From IMG/VR virus record IMGVR_UViG_3300003702_000965, positions 1-64,000 of that record: a stretch of DNA of 64,000 bases. One strand, given 5' to 3'. Positions 37,846 to 44,973 of the stretch are shown one piece after another. This DNA comes from a virus. Both the position numbers and the translations under genes were made by a program. Below the pieces are notes generated by a model. It was not told the DNA's origin. It was given only the letters and a program-made list of their open reading frames with translations, and did not search any database. How positions within the stretch are numbered: the first letter of the stretch is position 1; each line of letters begins with the position of its first letter.

Positions 37846-38055
37846 TTATCTAAAAGTCATTTTACTTAGGTCTGCGACCTCAATGTCGTAGTTTTCGTGA
37901 TCGCCCACAAACCCTTCCTTGAGAAGGTACCAAAACATATTTACACCAATTTTTTGGTTATTGAGTCCTTTATCGTTAAGGATGATGATTTTGTTTTTAC
38001 GTAGAGATATTTTAGTGTCTAGGACCTTGAAAAAATCAATTTTATTGGATATCAT
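37846..38055 (-). CDS. Hypothetical protein
   Basis: 69 residues from ATG 38055, which overlaps the preceding stop by four bases. It has a mixed alpha/beta look (FFKVLDTKISLRKNKIIILND, IGVNMFWYLLKEGFVGDHE). No recognised family, membrane segment or motif. It is one of a chain of five short genes in tight overlap between the 2-oxoglutarate oxygenase and RNR genes. Confidence 0.6.
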   Translation of the reverse strand: MISNKIDFFKVLDTKISLRKNKIIILNDKGLNNQKIGVNMFWYLLKEGFVGDHENYDIEVADLSKMTFR

Positions 38056-38240
38056 GATGGAGATCTTAAGTCGAAAATATCAACCTTCTTACCCATTCCT
38101 TGGTTTTTTATCACATGAAAGGTGGATTCATCAAGCACGCCGCTGACTATCCCCGTCCAATTATCTGATGGGTCTAATACTGTTACGGTTTTCCCTATCA
38201 TTCTTTTATTTGCTTCTATTTTTTCTTCGTTATTTGTCAT
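38052..38240 (-). CDS. Small SH3-like hypothetical protein
   Basis: 62 residues. After a charged helix (NNEEKIEANKRMIG) the sequence KTVTVLDPSDNWTGIVSGVLDESTFHVIKN reads as a small beta barrel of the KOW/SH3 type: a short strand, a turn, then GIVSGV and FHVI strands. It could be a small RNA- or protein-binding module, but that is a guess from strand pattern. It overlaps both neighbours by a few bases. Confidence 0.6.
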   Translation of the reverse strand: MTNNEEKIEANKRMIGKTVTVLDPSDNWTGIVSGVLDESTFHVIKNQGMGKKVDIFDLRSPS

Positions 38241-38541
38241 TTAAGGTTAGTTGCTTTAAATAGGTTCGGCAATTTCCCGCCAATCCTTCTGTTATAATGA
38301 TATTTGTTATGATTGTTTCGGTTTCTTTAGGGTCAGTTTCCTTTTCCAGTTTTGATTGTAGCAGTTTAACCTGTTCTTCGTATTCGGCTAAGCTTTGATT
38401 TTGGGTTTCTATCGTGTCTTCTAGTGACATATGAATGCCGCCTTCGGCTATTTTCGTTATATCAATAAAATTAGTTTTGCCAACTCTCTCTTTTATTTGG
38501 TCTACGATTGATAAGTTTTTTAATTTAGGTATGTTGTCCAT
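38230..38541 (-). CDS. Hypothetical coiled-coil protein
   Basis: 103 residues. The N-terminal part (IPKLKNLSIVDQIKERVGK) is followed by a coiled coil with heptad-like spacing (LEDTIETQNQSLAEYEEQVKLLQSKLEKETD). The C-terminal helix includes IITEGLAGNCRTYLKQL. No family recognised. The gene overlaps its neighbours by 17 and 11 bases, so it is probably translated with them. Confidence 0.58.
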   Translation of the reverse strand: MDNIPKLKNLSIVDQIKERVGKTNFIDITKIAEGGIHMSLEDTIETQNQSLAEYEEQVKLLQSKLEKETDPKETETIITNIIITEGLAGNCRTYLKQLTLNDK

Positions 38542-38869
38542 TACTTTCTATTGTTAAAAGTTCTTTTTTCTCGTTGTTTATTTTGGCGCAAAATTTAATG
38601 GAGTTTTTGTTAGTTAATGGGATCATATATTTCTTAATTTTTTCGATGCTTTCTTTGGGGGTGGCGGGGATAGAGGCTTGATACATCCTTTCTAAAAGCT
38701 GGAGCCTTGCTTCTTTTTGGTTTCCGCAGCAAGTAGAGGTTTTTTGGGCCGAGTTCCAAACCTTTATTAAGATTTGATATTCCGGAAAATGCTTGTATAA
38801 CCCTTCATTTTCACTTAGAAACTCAATAAATGCGCTAGCAGAAGAAAAAGTGAAACAATTATCTGGCAT
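38525..38869 (-). CDS. Hypothetical protein with CC motif
   Basis: 114 residues. Mostly helical (SASAFIEFLSENEGLYKHFPEYQILIKVWNSAQ) with TCCGNQKEARLQLLERMYQAS in the middle. The second half has PKESIEKIKKYMIPLTNKN and a beta-like end. The pattern of a short helix, then CCGN and a Leu-rich helix could support a small zinc or dimer site, but only two Cys are adjacent. Function unknown. Confidence 0.55.
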   Translation of the reverse strand: MPDNCFTFSSASAFIEFLSENEGLYKHFPEYQILIKVWNSAQKTSTCCGNQKEARLQLLERMYQASIPATPKESIEKIKKYMIPLTNKNSIKFCAKINNEKKELLTIESNGQHT

Positions 38870-39230
38870 ATTTTTCTAAAATCAAATATATATTATAGAT
38901 AAACAGGGTCAAGATTACGACTAACGGGAAATATAGCGGCATAATGAATACGACAGCTACGCTCATCCAAAAGGTTAAGCAAATAGGGCATGATACTAAT
39001 TTTGAAAAAAAGTCATCGTTCGTAATTGACAGAAACTCAGAGTAATTTACACTAACTTTAGCTTGATTAACAAAATTTTCGTATTCTTCCAAGTTAAAAA
39101 GCTCTTTGATTATCCTTATTTTATCGAGCTTTAATACTTTTATATATTCATAAAAAACATTAGTTTTAAGCCAAATTATAAGGACTAGAGAATAAACAAA
39201 TGGAAGCAAGATTATAGCCCCGTTATCCAT
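38859..39230 (-). CDS. Integral membrane protein with CPICLTFW motif
   Basis: 123 residues from ATG 39230; a TTG at 39254 would extend it and overlap the previous gene by 32 bases. It has a first hydrophobic helix (IILLPFVYSLVLIIWL) and two hydrophobic stretches near the C-terminus (FWMSVAVVFIMPLYF, LVVILTLFIYNIYLIL). Just before them is SCPICLTFWMS, a motif type seen in DUF1360-like small membrane proteins. A helical, charged region lies between (IRIIKELFNLEEYENFVNQA). The function is unknown; insertion in the inner membrane is likely. Confidence 0.65.
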   Translation of the reverse strand: MDNGAIILLPFVYSLVLIIWLKTNVFYEYIKVLKLDKIRIIKELFNLEEYENFVNQAKVSVNYSEFLSITNDDFFSKLVSCPICLTFWMSVAVVFIMPLYFPLVVILTLFIYNIYLILEKYAR

Positions 39231-40632
39231 CTTTTGTATTGCAAAAAGACACAATCACATATCTTGTGCCGCTGGTGGTAGGTCTAGCTCCATGCTTATG
39301 AGTTATATTACCGGGATGCATAACCACTTCTCCAATGTCGTTTTGGACGAGTATTTTTTGCCTTCTAAAATATGTTCCGCTCCCTTCAAAATCCCTTCCA
39401 CGTTGATTTAGGTTAGCTAGAAAGGTCAGCTTCGAATAGTCGTGGTGAAGCGATAGGTGCGACTGCTTGGATGGTATATATTTTATAATGAAGTTTTCCC
39501 CCGTTAAGGATGCCCAGTTTGAGCCTTCCAGCGCGTATAGAAATTCAGCGGCAGGGTAGCAGTGCTTCTTCAAAACTTGTTCATATACATTATTGATTCC
39601 CACTGTATCTAATAACATGTCAGTTGTAGGATAAAATTCATGCCTTTTCTCTGTCCACTCCCCCTCGGTTTCGCATAAATCAATCATTTCTTTACAGAAA
39701 ATTTCATTGAAAAGGGGCCATTTGAAAATGTTTGAGTATCCGGGTTCTCCCAATTCATCTGCCATCAATTCCCATTCGTGGGAGCGAGCCTCTATTCTCA
39801 GGTATTTTTCTTCCCAAGCTTTTGGGTCTTTGTCGTAGTCTCTTATCGACAAGTCTCCTTCCGTTGGCTGACCTTGTGGGCTGTCGAATCTAGATGCTAT
39901 ATTTCCTTTTAAGGGTTCTATTTTTTTTGTCTTGATTGGCTTAAATTCTTCGTAGCCGAAGTCTTCTTTCCCTGACTCCCCCTTTTTGGTCACCTCCTTG
40001 CTTATGGTGACGCCGGGTACTGGGGAAATGAGAGGCTGTGAAAATTTAGACTTCTCTCCATCTGCTCTTATGAAAGCTACCAATGTTAGTCTTCCGTCAT
40101 ACAAATCATTACCAAAGTATTCGTCAGACTTGTGAAAGAAGAGAGGGTTGTAGATCATACATCTGTTATATACGTTTTCTACTGTTTCTCTTACGTCATA
40201 CCATTTTGGATCTCCATCTGATTCTTTATATTCTTTAGACTTTTTATTTGCGCTTTCTTTTAAGTCGTAAATTATAGTGCCTGAATTGGGCTTTGGGTCA
40301 GGAGTAAGGTAAATTAAAGCAACATGAGTGAAGTCTTGATCCATCTTGTCGTCATGAACCCAGCTATCCCCGTCTTTTGAAGTACACAATTGAAACATTA
40401 CCTCAAAATAAGACTCTTTACCTTGCGGCCAGCCCATAACTTCGTATATTCTCCCAGTAAACTCATAATAAAGTTTTTCGCTGAGAGTATGATAAAAAGG
40501 AGTTCTAGTTCCGGGCCAATTGCCCCCAGATGGATGAGTTTCTTTTGGAAAAAACTTCTGAGAAAGGGCGAACTTCCTTACTTTATCAGGATCTGGGAAA
40601 AAATTTTCGAATACAAGCTCTTTGTCACTCAT
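39223..40632 (-). CDS. Two-domain 2OG-Fe(II) dioxygenase; C-terminal half like procollagen-lysine hydroxylase
   Basis: 469 residues with two oxygenase domains. The N-terminal one (about 1-200) has iron ligands HDD near 93, a distal His near 165 (FFHKSDEYFG) and LTLVAF, as in DUF6445-type domains. The C-terminal one (about 290-469) has IKYIPSKQSHLSLHHD with HxD near 395-397, LTFLANLNQRGRDFEGSGTYF, and MHPGNITHKHG followed by PTTSGTRYVIVSF. This order and spacing closely match the catalytic domain of animal PLOD enzymes, which hydroxylate Lys in X-Lys-Gly of collagen using 2-oxoglutarate, O2 and Fe(II). All ligands are present. Together with the GxK-rich collagen-like fibre it suggests fibre hydroxylation; the substrate is inferred. 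The residues between the domains (about 200-290) are polar and probably a linker. Confidence 0.85.
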   Translation of the reverse strand: MSDKELVFENFFPDPDKVRKFALSQKFFPKETHPSGGNWPGTRTPFYHTLSEKLYYEFTGRIYEVMGWPQGKESYFEVMFQLCTSKDGDSWVHDDKMDQDFTHVALIYLTPDPKPNSGTIIYDLKESANKKSKEYKESDGDPKWYDVRETVENVYNRCMIYNPLFFHKSDEYFGNDLYDGRLTLVAFIRADGEKSKFSQPLISPVPGVTISKEVTKKGESGKEDFGYEEFKPIKTKKIEPLKGNIASRFDSPQGQPTEGDLSIRDYDKDPKAWEEKYLRIEARSHEWELMADELGEPGYSNIFKWPLFNEIFCKEMIDLCETEGEWTEKRHEFYPTTDMLLDTVGINNVYEQVLKKHCYPAAEFLYALEGSNWASLTGENFIIKYIPSKQSHLSLHHDYSKLTFLANLNQRGRDFEGSGTYFRRQKILVQNDIGEVVMHPGNITHKHGARPTTSGTRYVIVSFCNTKDG

Positions 40633-40638
40633 GATCTG

Positions 40639-41115
40639 TTATATTTTTACTAATTCGACACCATAAAAATCTAATATTTCTTTAGCTTTCAGGTCTTGAT
40701 CATATTCTTCAGAGTATATTACTTGTGGTATTTTGTATGCAGCTATTAGCGTGGCACAGTGAGAACATGGTAATAGAGTCACGGCTAGTATACTAGCTTG
40801 ACCTTTATTGAATAGAGACATACAGTTGGCTTCTGCGTGTATCATATACTTCCTTCTTTCGTCTCTGTCGAGCCAGAATTCCGCGTCCACCTTTTTTTTA
40901 GGAGCTAACCCGTTGTAACCGACTCCTAGGATCATCCTGTCTCGGTCTAAGGCGCAAGCTCCCACTTTTCTATGAGGATCTTCGCTTCTTTTAGAAGCTG
41001 TTTTAGCTATTTCAAGGGCGTATTCTTGCCAGCTAAGCCTTTCTTTAATATCAGTTCCTAGAATATATTCCACAACAAAGGAGCTTATTTTATGAATTAC
41101 TTTGGCAGTGGTCAA
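40639..41115 (-). CDS. dcd: Deoxycytidylate (dCMP) deaminase
   Basis: 158 residues. It makes dUMP from dCMP, feeding dTTP synthesis. The zinc site is complete: HAEANCM near 92 (His and catalytic Glu) and PCSHCATLI near 116 (two Cys). GACALDRDRMILGVGYNG is the usual nucleotide-binding strand. The start is TTG at 41115; the next Met lies deep inside the domain. The 5' side faces the promoter of the non-coding RNA on the other strand, and a weak minus-strand promoter (TTGCCG, 18 bases, TAATAT; 41153-41182) overlaps it. It fits with the dUTPase and reductase genes as the phage's nucleotide pathway. The symbol is provisional, since dcd is used for more than one enzyme. Confidence 0.9.
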   Translation of the reverse strand: MTTAKVIHKISSFVVEYILGTDIKERLSWQEYALEIAKTASKRSEDPHRKVGACALDRDRMILGVGYNGLAPKKKVDAEFWLDRDERRKYMIHAEANCMSLFNKGQASILAVTLLPCSHCATLIAAYKIPQVIYSEEYDQDLKAKEILDFYGVELVKI

Positions 41116-41130
41116 GGAAAATAAAAAGAG

Positions 41131-41159
41131 TTGACAAACAAAAAGGTGTCGAATATTAT
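41131..41159 (+). promoter_or_regulatory. Sigma70-type promoter for non-coding RNA
   Basis: TTGACA at 41131-41136, a 17-base spacer and TATTAT at 41154-41159: a perfect -35 with a 5-of-6 -10. The expected start is near 41166. It drives transcription into the 41166-41592 RNA. Confidence 0.88.
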
Positions 41160-41334
41160 TTGTTAATTGCTTTTCGCGGCAAGTAGCCTAGCGAGGATAT
41201 CTCGCTTCAACACGTAAGAGACAACAGGCCCGTAAAAAGACGCCAATCAAGAAGGCTAATAACCTTCACGCTATTTCGGGAAAAGGCGGCGTTTGAGATT
41301 GGAAAAGCTGTTAACTTGGGCGACCCCTCTGGGG

Positions 41335-41350
41335 GAAGGAAGAAGTTAAA
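41335..41350 (+). repeat. 16-base direct repeat, copy 1
   Basis: GAAGGAAGAAGTTAAA, directly after the CCCC/GGGG hairpin, inside the non-coding RNA. The identical copy is at 41541-41556. Confidence 0.9.
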
Positions 41351-41540
41351 GTGTCAAAAAACAAGTCCTGCCGCTTAATGTTAAGCAATGTACATAGCTG
41401 AATTTGGTTGTGAGCTAGGCTGAAGCATGGCCGACGCGTAGGACTGAAACGGGTAAATTCAGACCATTTTTTAGGTAATGTCATGATTTTCACTTGACGG
41501 TTACCAAGTTGACTGCTATTCCTTAGGCTCCTCCTCGGAG

Positions 41541-41556
41541 GAAGGAAGAAGTTAAA
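41541..41556 (+). repeat. 16-base direct repeat, copy 2
   Basis: GAAGGAAGAAGTTAAA directly after a CCTCC/GGAGG palindrome (41530-41541). In this copy the end of the repeat pairs with the following AACTTCTTC, while in copy 1 AAGTTAA pairs with an upstream TTAACTT. Confidence 0.9.
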
Positions 41557-41568
41557 ACTTCTTCTTAT

Positions 41569-41592
41569 GCGTTCTGCGAACGCTAATTTTTT
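41569..41592 (+). terminator. Rho-independent terminator just before sigma-like gene
   Basis: GCGTTC, loop TGC, GAACGC (41569-41583), then TAATTTTTT. The T run ends only 6 bases before the ATG of the sigma-like gene at 41599. Part of the terminator (CTGCGAA, 41574-41580) could pair instead with TTCGCGG near the 5' end of the RNA (about 41173-41179), so a switch is conceivable. Confidence 0.87.
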
Positions 41593-41598
41593 AAACAT

Positions 41599-42207
41599 AT
41601 GGATAGCCAAGTAACCGTTTCTGATTTAGAGTTAGTCGATGAAATAAGAGAGTTTAAGTGCTCCGACAGTCTTGTAGCGTTGACTGGTAGGCATGTCGGG
41701 ATCCTAAATAAAGTCTTCAAAAGATATTCGGGGGCCTTAGTTTCTATTGGGTATTCCTATGATTCCTTTAAAGGTGATTTTAATTTAGTTACTTTTAAAG
41801 CTTGCACATCATTTAGAATAGAAGGCGGGTCTAAGTTTTCGACTTGGCTATGTAATCACGCAAGATACCACTGTTTGAATCAAATAAATAAAAAAAATAA
41901 AATTAAAGATTTAAGTATCGAAGATGAGCAATATTTAGAATTCTTAGCGCAAAGCCAAAGCCTGCCCAACTCCTTCAAGCTCGAAATAGATTACGTCTTT
42001 AAAATCCTGTCAGACATGAAAGACAAAAGGATTTCCAAAGTTTTTAATATGAGATATTTCGGAGAAATTGGAAAAAATGGATGCCCTTGGTCTAAAATAG
42101 GTGAAGAACTTGGGATAAGCACCCAGACGGCGATAAATTTACATGAAAAAGGAGCTAAATTAATCAGAAACAAGCTTAAAAGCCCAAACCCGACTGACAA
42201 AATCTAG
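41599..42207 (+). CDS. Sigma-70-family-like transcription factor
   Basis: 202 residues. A central part (about 70-100: FRIEGGSKFSTWLCNHARYHCLNQINKKNK) looks like sigma region 2, with the aromatic/basic helix that opens -10 DNA. The C-terminal part (RYFGEIGKNGCPWSKIGEELGISTQTAINLHEKGAKLIRNKL, about 150-195) is a helix-turn-helix of the region 4 type. The likely job is to direct host RNA polymerase to phage (probably late) promoters. There is no ribosome binding site: the ATG sits 6 bases after a terminator T run, so expression may depend on read-through or on an undetected start. It heads the middle gene block. It could also be another HTH protein, but the two-domain order fits a sigma factor best. 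Confidence 0.78.
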   Translation: MDSQVTVSDLELVDEIREFKCSDSLVALTGRHVGILNKVFKRYSGALVSIGYSYDSFKGDFNLVTFKACTSFRIEGGSKFSTWLCNHARYHCLNQINKKNKIKDLSIEDEQYLEFLAQSQSLPNSFKLEIDYVFKILSDMKDKRISKVFNMRYFGEIGKNGCPWSKIGEELGISTQTAINLHEKGAKLIRNKLKSPNPTDKI

Positions 42208-42209
42208 AC

Positions 42210-42238
42210 TTGACAAAGGGGAAAGGGTAACTTAATAT
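42210..42238 (+). promoter_or_regulatory. Sigma70-type promoter of a likely leaderless transcript
   Basis: TTGACA (42210-42215), a 17-base spacer and TAATAT (42233-42238). A start 7 bases downstream would be near 42245, only 4 bases before the ATG at 42249, and no Shine-Dalgarno fits in between. Confidence 0.85.
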
Positions 42239-42248
42239 AAATTTTCTT

Positions 42249-42554
42249 ATGGCTGATAACAAGTCGAAAAGCACAGAAGTAGGGGCTCTCTGGAAAAGGG
42301 TAGCTAAGAACTCAGGTAAGACTTATCTGGCTGGTCACATCGCAATTGAAGATCTCGGAGCAATGGCTCTAGAGAAGAAAGTTAAGATAGTGGTCTTCTC
42401 CAACAATAAAGAAGGGCAATCTGAAAATGCTCCAGATTTTAGGATGTATTTATCCAAAGTCATAGAGCAGAGGAAAGAAGAGTCTTCGACGGCGACTCCT
42501 CAGCCTGAAGCCGAGGTGGTTTCCGCTTCGCCTGAAGATGGAGATCTCATTTAA
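42249..42554 (+). CDS. Small DUF736-like protein
   Basis: 101 residues. VGALWKRVAKNSGKTYLAGHI, then KVKIVVFSNNKEGQSENAPDFRMYLSK follow the pattern of DUF736-type proteins (a small beta domain with a GKTYLxG start and a PDFR end). The last 25 residues are a flexible Thr/Pro/Glu/Ser-rich acidic tail, as in many single-stranded-DNA-binding or adaptor proteins. It has a strong promoter that leaves almost no leader and overlaps the next gene by 17 bases. A nucleic-acid or adaptor role is only a guess. Confidence 0.65.
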   Translation: MADNKSKSTEVGALWKRVAKNSGKTYLAGHIAIEDLGAMALEKKVKIVVFSNNKEGQSENAPDFRMYLSKVIEQRKEESSTATPQPEAEVVSASPEDGDLI

Positions 42555-43632
42555 CTTACCTATTAACTCAGTCTCTTTCGGGCAAGTTTCTTTAGCTTTA
42601 CTCAGGGAGGCTTTCAACAGAAAGCTTCAGCCTTCTCTTGTTCCGATAGGGGAGGTTGATCTTTCTTCACAGTCAGGCGTAACTGACGAGTTTAAATCTT
42701 GGTTAGACTCCTGCCTCAAAAAGGGAAGGACCGAACACAGCAGGGAAGTCCCATGCTTGAAGCTTTGGCACCTTAACGGAGGCATGGAATCTATTAGCAA
42801 CAAACCTAATTTGCTAACGTTTTACGAACTAGACGAACCGACTAAAACCGAGATTAACGTAGCAAGAAACAATAAAGTAATATTTACTTCATCTTATACG
42901 AAAAATATCTTCGAAAGAGAAGACATAGATTGCGGTTCAATCCCTCTAGGATTTGATTTGTATAATTTTCATAAAATAAAACCTACTGACAAACGTTTTC
43001 CCGACGACAGGATAACCTTCAACTTAGTTGGTAAATTCGAGAGGAGGAAGCACCACGAAAAAGTAGTTAATGCTTGGCTAAAGAAATTCGGAAACAACAG
43101 GAAATATCTCCTTCAGTGTGCTATATATAATCCGTTCTTTTCGGAATCCGATAACGAGAAAGTCTGGGATTCTCTTGGCAGAAAGTCGGGTTTTTTCAAT
43201 TTAAGTTTTTTAGGATTCATGAAGAGGAACTCTATCTATAATGATTTTCTGAATTCTGGAGATGTTGTAATCGGAATGTCAGGAGGAGAAGGCTGGGGCC
43301 TCCCCGAATTTCAGTCCGTTTGTTTGGGGAAACATGCTGTTATATTAAACGCTTCAGCATATAAAGATTGGGCCAACGAAGATTGTTGCGTTATGGTTGA
43401 GCCTTCTGGAAAAATCCCCGCTTATGATGGAATATTTTTTAAAGAGGGTGGGGACTATAACCAAGGGAGCATTTTTGATTTCTCTGAAGATGATTTTATT
43501 TCCGGCTGCGAAGAAGCGATTAAAAGAGTAGAGGCTTCCAAAGATAAAAATAACGAAGAGGGAGAACACCTTAAGGATAAATTTTCCATCTCTAATTCAT
43601 TCGACAAAATATTAGATTGTATATATGCCTGA
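42538..43632 (+). CDS. GT-B glycosyltransferase (GT4-like)
   Basis: 364 residues. The C-terminal half carries the GT-B signature: INLVGKFERRKHHEK-like FNLVGKFERRKHHEKVV and then MSGGEGWGLPEFQSVCLGKHAVILN, the nucleotide-sugar-binding Glu region. The N-terminal half is typical of the acceptor domain. It starts at ATG 42538 inside the end of the previous gene. It is the first of seven glycosyltransferase-like genes in a block. The sugar donor and acceptor cannot be told from sequence. Confidence 0.82.
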   Translation: MEISFNLPINSVSFGQVSLALLREAFNRKLQPSLVPIGEVDLSSQSGVTDEFKSWLDSCLKKGRTEHSREVPCLKLWHLNGGMESISNKPNLLTFYELDEPTKTEINVARNNKVIFTSSYTKNIFEREDIDCGSIPLGFDLYNFHKIKPTDKRFPDDRITFNLVGKFERRKHHEKVVNAWLKKFGNNRKYLLQCAIYNPFFSESDNEKVWDSLGRKSGFFNLSFLGFMKRNSIYNDFLNSGDVVIGMSGGEGWGLPEFQSVCLGKHAVILNASAYKDWANEDCCVMVEPSGKIPAYDGIFFKEGGDYNQGSIFDFSEDDFISGCEEAIKRVEASKDKNNEEGEHLKDKFSISNSFDKILDCIYA

Positions 43633-43969
43633 ATATACATATGAGAATCCGGAGACAGGAGAAACTGTAAACGTCTTCCAAAAAATAGACGACGATCATG
43701 AATACTCAAAAGACGGACTACAATACAACAGAGTCTTCACGGTCCCTAACGCTTCCATAGACTCGGACCTGTCCTCCCTTTCCGAAGAAGCCTTCGTTAG
43801 AGCTACGGCCAAGAAGAAAGGTACCTTGGGTGATTTATGGGATGCTTCAAAAGAAGCCAGTCTAAAGAGGGAGAAAACTTACGGGAAAGATCCCGTTAAG
43901 GAGAAATATTTCAAAAAATATAGCGAAAAAAGAAAAGGAGCTAAGCATAAAGATGACCCGTCCAGATGA
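43625..43969 (+). CDS. Small FmdB-like protein without the zinc cysteines
   Basis: 114 residues. The start MPEYTYENPETGETVNVFQKIDDDHEY is laid out like FmdB-type zinc ribbons (MPTYDYEC...) and the many cyanophage relatives. The Cys pairs that bind zinc are absent, so the fold may be kept without the metal. A charged C-terminal tail (KYFKKYSEKRKGAKHKDDPSR) follows. It overlaps neighbours at both ends. Confidence 0.6.
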   Translation: MPEYTYENPETGETVNVFQKIDDDHEYSKDGLQYNRVFTVPNASIDSDLSSLSEEAFVRATAKKKGTLGDLWDASKEASLKREKTYGKDPVKEKYFKKYSEKRKGAKHKDDPSR

Positions 43970-44972
43970 AATAACTTTCGTCGTAATATCTAACGGCAAC
44001 AATCACGAAAAGCTAAAGAGGCTTTTAACAAGCATAGAGCATAACGGCGAACACCACCTAAAGTCTTATGAAATAAACCTATGTGGCGAAGCTGGAGACT
44101 TCGAGCTTCCTGCTATTGTAAATTATTTTCATTTGCCAGAGGACGCCTCTAACGCTCGACTTGGGGACATGAGAAACGTTGGGTGCGAAAACGCGACTAA
44201 AGAAACAATTTGCATTTTAGATGACGATTTTATTTTGGCTCCTGATTGGGTAGAAAATATTCCTCATAATTATTTCGATATTATGACTTCTCAGGTTAGA
44301 GTTCCTGATGGAGGCAGATATTGGGATCACGCATGCTACATGAGTCCCACTAAAGGTCACGTAATTCTTATGCCAGACGAAAAGGATGACTGTTTGTATA
44401 TGTCTGGAGGATGCGCTTGGATGATGAAGAGGAAAGTGTGGGAAAAAGTTAAGTGGGACTCTTCTGGGATTTACAACATGAGCAGTCTGGAGGAGTACAA
44501 AGAAGGAAAGCATAATGAAGACACTCACTTTTCTTTAAGGTGTAGGGAAAATAAGTTTTTATTAATCCATAACCACGACTCCATTTCTTTCCATGACGAC
44601 GATTCCTATACTAATGTCGGCAGGATCTGCAACAGAAGAAGAGACGACAGAAGCTATTCTTGGGTTTTGGACTTGAGCTTATCTTTTTCTCCGTCAGTGT
44701 TATGCGACTTTGCTGTTTCCCTCTTTTCGAACGGCTTTCTTCCTGAATCGGCTGATATACTTAGGTATGGACTGATTAACTTTCCATCAAATTATGATCT
44801 ACAAAAGACATTTGAATCCACAATAGTTAAACACTCTGGAGTTTTAGAAGACTCTAGATACTCTCCCAATGGTGACCCTTTATATTTAGAGTTTAAGTCT
44901 TTTTATGACGACGACTCAGATGACGACTCCGAACTCGAGGGACTAACCCAAGAGCAAATGAATATCCTCTGA
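43953..44972 (+). CDS. GT-A glycosyltransferase (GT2-like)
   Basis: 339 residues, with AAGGAGCT upstream of ATG 43953. The N-terminal domain has ITFVVISNGNN, a GDMRNVGCENATKETICILDDDFILAPDW region with the Asp-rich (DDD) metal and nucleotide-sugar motif, and later CLYMSGGCAWMMKRKVWEKV, LEEYKEGKHNEDTHFSLR and HNHD, all usual in GT2 enzymes. The C-terminal 120 residues look like a separate helical domain. Donor and acceptor unknown. Confidence 0.82.
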   Translation: MTRPDEITFVVISNGNNHEKLKRLLTSIEHNGEHHLKSYEINLCGEAGDFELPAIVNYFHLPEDASNARLGDMRNVGCENATKETICILDDDFILAPDWVENIPHNYFDIMTSQVRVPDGGRYWDHACYMSPTKGHVILMPDEKDDCLYMSGGCAWMMKRKVWEKVKWDSSGIYNMSSLEEYKEGKHNEDTHFSLRCRENKFLLIHNHDSISFHDDDSYTNVGRICNRRRDDRSYSWVLDLSLSFSPSVLCDFAVSLFSNGFLPESADILRYGLINFPSNYDLQKTFESTIVKHSGVLEDSRYSPNGDPLYLEFKSFYDDDSDDDSELEGLTQEQMNIL

Positions 44973-44973
44973 T

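Larger units (their letters stand above)
41166..41592 (+). ncRNA. Large structured non-coding RNA, unknown class
   Basis: About 430 nt with a consensus promoter, no convincing reading frame on the plus strand and a Rho-independent terminator at its end. Stems seen: GCGAG/CTCGC (41191-41205); GAAGG/CCTTC inside CCCG/CGGG (about 41229-41280); AACAG/CTGTT (41223 with 41308); TTAACTT/AAGTTAA (41311-41317 with 41343-41349) around CCCC/GGGG; AGTCCT/AGGACT (41364 with 41440), enclosing three hairpins including GCTTAA/TTAAGC and TAGCT/AGCTA; CTGAA/TTCAG; GGTAA-GTCA/TGAC-TTACC (41474-41505); and GAAGAAGTT/AACTTCTTC (41545-41564). ACGCC in the loop of one stem can also pair with GGCGT outside it, a possible pseudoknot. 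It does not match tmRNA, RNase P RNA or group I/II intron cores by eye. It could be a trans-acting RNA or a long leader controlling the sigma-like gene. Confidence 0.75.

Noticed and set aside
41161-41592. tmRNA, RNase P RNA or group I/II intron
   Set aside because: No tRNA-like end with CCA and resume frame, no RNase P conserved blocks, and no intron core or split gene were found.
41311-41610. Minus-strand 99-codon ORF
   Set aside because: It lies wholly in the structured RNA, has no ribosome binding site and reads across both hairpins and the terminator.
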